Below are positions 61,701-64,000 of a stretch of 64,000 nucleotides of DNA, piece by piece. Under the pieces are notes generated by a model. It saw nothing but the letters and a program-made list of their open reading frames with translations. It did no database searches and had not been told where the DNA came from. Position 1 is the stretch's first letter; each line of letters starts with the position of its first letter. The stretch is from Gymnorhina tibicen. Lineage: Eukaryota > Chordata > Aves > Passeriformes > Artamidae. The position numbers and the translations under genes are program-made. The stretch lies in the NCBI GenBank assembly GCA_013399875.1, contig VXAZ01009467.1:186001-250000 (forward strand). The letters are read 5' to 3'.

Positions 61701-64000
61701 CAACGACCCTAAGCCTGGAATGGCCTTACGATGCAACTGAATGCTGAGATGGAAGCATGACAGTTTCTTGATTCCATTTCAACAGCAATTGAGACTTCAG
61801 CACATTAAGTCAAGGAGGAGGAGGTGCATTATCTGATGAGCTTTGGGTCCAATATATGTTTTTTAAAAATGGTAGGATTGTGGCAGAAAACACATGAAAA
61901 CCTTATAATGGATTAAACATTTCCCTTCAGTGCTCAAAACCCAAACAGAAAAGCATTATATTGTTGTGGTTAAAAGCCACACTAACAAAAACCCCAAAAC
62001 AAACAAATCAAAACAAAGCCATCTAAAAAGCACAAGGAAGGAGACTAAAAGCAAGAGTGAAACTCGTCAGGCTGTTCTCAGTAACCAACTTCAATCAAAC
62101 AGAATAAATTAATGCAGAGACTAAAATTATAAAGAATCAGTTCAGAGCTGTCTTCTTTATCTCAATACTGACACTTCAGGAAAGAAGAAAATCCTATAGG
62201 GGAGCTAACTATAGAGATCCAGAGGCCTCTGAAGAGCAGAGTAACACGAAGATCCCCACACTTGTAAGAAGCTGCATCACTAACTGTTAGCACATAGCAA
62301 AATCAGGAATGGAAAAGTGGAGCAATGAAGATACAGCAGGCAACTTCTGGAAACGATACAGCTTTTAGAAAGATTGGCTACTGGTAACACATTGATGCTT
62401 TCAAAAAAAAGCCTGGAATGTGTGGAATTCTCTGGGATGCCAGGGTGCAAAAAGGATCTCATTAGCTAGGGCTTTCAAAATCTGCTGCTAGGTTGTTGCC
62501 GATTATTCAGAGAGCAAGATGGCTTACATCATCAGTTTCTGTAAAGTACTATATTCCACTTAAACTGCCAGATCTCTAGTCCTCTAGACTGAGAAATCAT
62601 CTTTCCAAACAACCACAGAGGCATTGAGTCCCAAGTCTACACACTAGTCCAGCACTTCGCCTACGTTTCTGTATTACCAAGATAATCAAGCATCTAATAA
62701 TAAAACTGGGCAGTACCACACTCTCTTGCTGGCAACAAGAAAACTCTAAGCAACAGCCAGACTGACAACTATCATGTTATTCCCACATGGTTCTGCTTTA
62801 GAAGCAGACCCTGGAGCTGCTCATGATGAAAAGCAGTAAAGTACTTGGAGTGGCAGAAGGGCATAGCAGTTAGTTCAGGAGCTAAGCAGAAAAACATTTC
62901 TCACCCTTGCTTCTCTTACAGTCAGAGGATGAGAAAGGAGTCATATTTGCAAGATGCTGGCTGGCCAGAGGCTTAAAAGGAAGATGAAAGGACAAGCAGC
63001 ATCTGGGGAGGCAGAGGCGAGGGACCTTGAGTTTTTGAAGATGACCTGCTTGTGACCGTCCAGAATCAGTCCTTTATTGTACCTAACAAGGTTTTCCAAT
63101 CACACTGAACAGTGACAAAAACAGAGGGCAACACATAGGTAAATACCTTCACCGGTAGCTTAGCAGAAGAGTTTAAGTACTTTTCTTAAAGCAAAGTATA
63201 CACATACTTGCAAATGTTCACCATTGCAACAGCAATAGAGCTGAGAATGTTAAGGTCTCGTGAAAATGACAGCAGTAGTGATAAGCATTACTGGAAAAAT
63301 GCCAGTTTTAATTGATTTTAATTCTTTGTTAATATTCCCTGAATCCAGCATAGATGTTTTAATATAATAATATGTAATTTTCAATATAGCATACAACATT
63401 ATTATACAAAACTGTATTATATGCTATTTTCAAGAGAACTCCTCTCCTGCTCCCCTTCCCCTTGGTATCATCTCTGCAACTGCCAAGGAATGGCATTCTG
63501 GGCAAGGAATGCCCCTCTAACCACTGGCTCAAATAGCTCTTGAGATGGCATTAGCCCATCATTTCCTTTTCCTAATGCAGCCTGTGCGTTCACAGGGGAA
63601 TCTCAGAATCCAGCTGGTTTATGAGGCATGGAGGAAAAGGCCTTCCACTGTCACAGCTCAGTATCTAGGGCATGTCCAGTAGCATTATTCTCAAATCACT
63701 GTGCTGCACTTGAAGTTGGAACATGAAGAATGTCTCACTGTGGCAAGATAGGCTAGTAGTTTTAAACTGAATCCTTGAAAAACGTGTGGTTGGGCTGCAC
63801 TGTCTGGTGTTAACATCCCAGTACATGGTGTCTTGGTCAATGCACCAACAAGCCCAGCCCCTCCAGACTCATAATATGCAATAAATTCAATGCAGCCATT
63901 ACAGTCATGCCATGGGTGGGGTGGCTGCATGCTTGTCACCAACTTGTTCCTTGTGGTTGTGAGTCCAAACCTCCAGCCAGTTCTGAATTATTCTTAGATG

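Larger units (their letters stand above)
55321..64000. other. Unique non-coding DNA to the end of the window
   Basis: No gene or interspersed repeat is recognised. Low-complexity A-runs occur at 56522-56534 and 57305-57328. A candidate regulatory patch at 57.6 kb, a 17-bp-period duplication at 58.06 kb and a palindrome at 58.71 kb are listed separately. The frames here are short and featureless. Confidence 0.5.

Noticed and set aside
63386..63427. Possible small-RNA hairpin (ATAGCATA ... TATGCTAT)
   Set aside because: Only an 8-bp perfect stem with a 26-base loop in AT-rich DNA, too weak for a microRNA precursor.

Overview
This 64 kb window looks like non-coding DNA from a bird genome, either intergenic or deep intronic. 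The main evidence is a set of 5'-truncated CR1 LINE retrotransposons, two with the diagnostic avian CR1 3' end (ATTCTATGATTCTAT-type tail), plus two solo LTRs of the kind I associate with avian, probably passerine or other neoavian, class III (ERVL-like) endogenous retroviruses. SINE content is very low. The sequence is moderately AT-rich, has short microsatellites, and carries one ambiguous base (N at 49725), as expected of a draft vertebrate assembly. I see nothing bacterial or plasmid-like, no viral genome and no operon structure.

No protein-coding gene can be supported. The longest open frames are about 140-163 codons. They have biased or random composition, overlap one another on both strands, match no family I recognise, and several lie inside repeats (one inside a solo LTR, several antisense to a CR1). 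The only coding relic I can read is a decayed CR1 reverse-transcriptase C-terminus on the minus strand near 25.56-25.93 kb, which still shows the F-A-D-D motif.

Layout: 1-13.8 kb is mostly unique sequence with one small CR1 tail (about 3.3 kb) and an isolated CpG cluster (about 7.6 kb). A 524 bp solo LTR with perfect 5-bp target duplications lies at 13.82-14.34 kb. From 19.6 to 25.9 kb is a repeat-rich block: a plus-strand CR1, two abutting older CR1 tails, and a minus-strand CR1 split by a second solo LTR. At 34.1-34.6 kb a minus-strand CR1 contains a (TCTTC)n microsatellite that appears to have grown out of the CR1's own sequence. An ancient CR1 lies at 48.4-48.8 kb. The rest is unique non-coding DNA containing several stretches whose texture (dense TAATTA, octamer-like and CAATTG-type motifs; a CpG-rich patch beside AT-rich sequence at 49.8-50.2 kb) resembles vertebrate conserved non-coding elements. 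Those regulatory calls are inference only and need a cross-species alignment.

I looked for an undescribed biological system and found none I can defend. The most informative points are the nested and age-ordered transposon insertions, the terminal hairpin of the 13.8 kb LTR, the CR1-born microsatellite, and the candidate enhancer-like patches.
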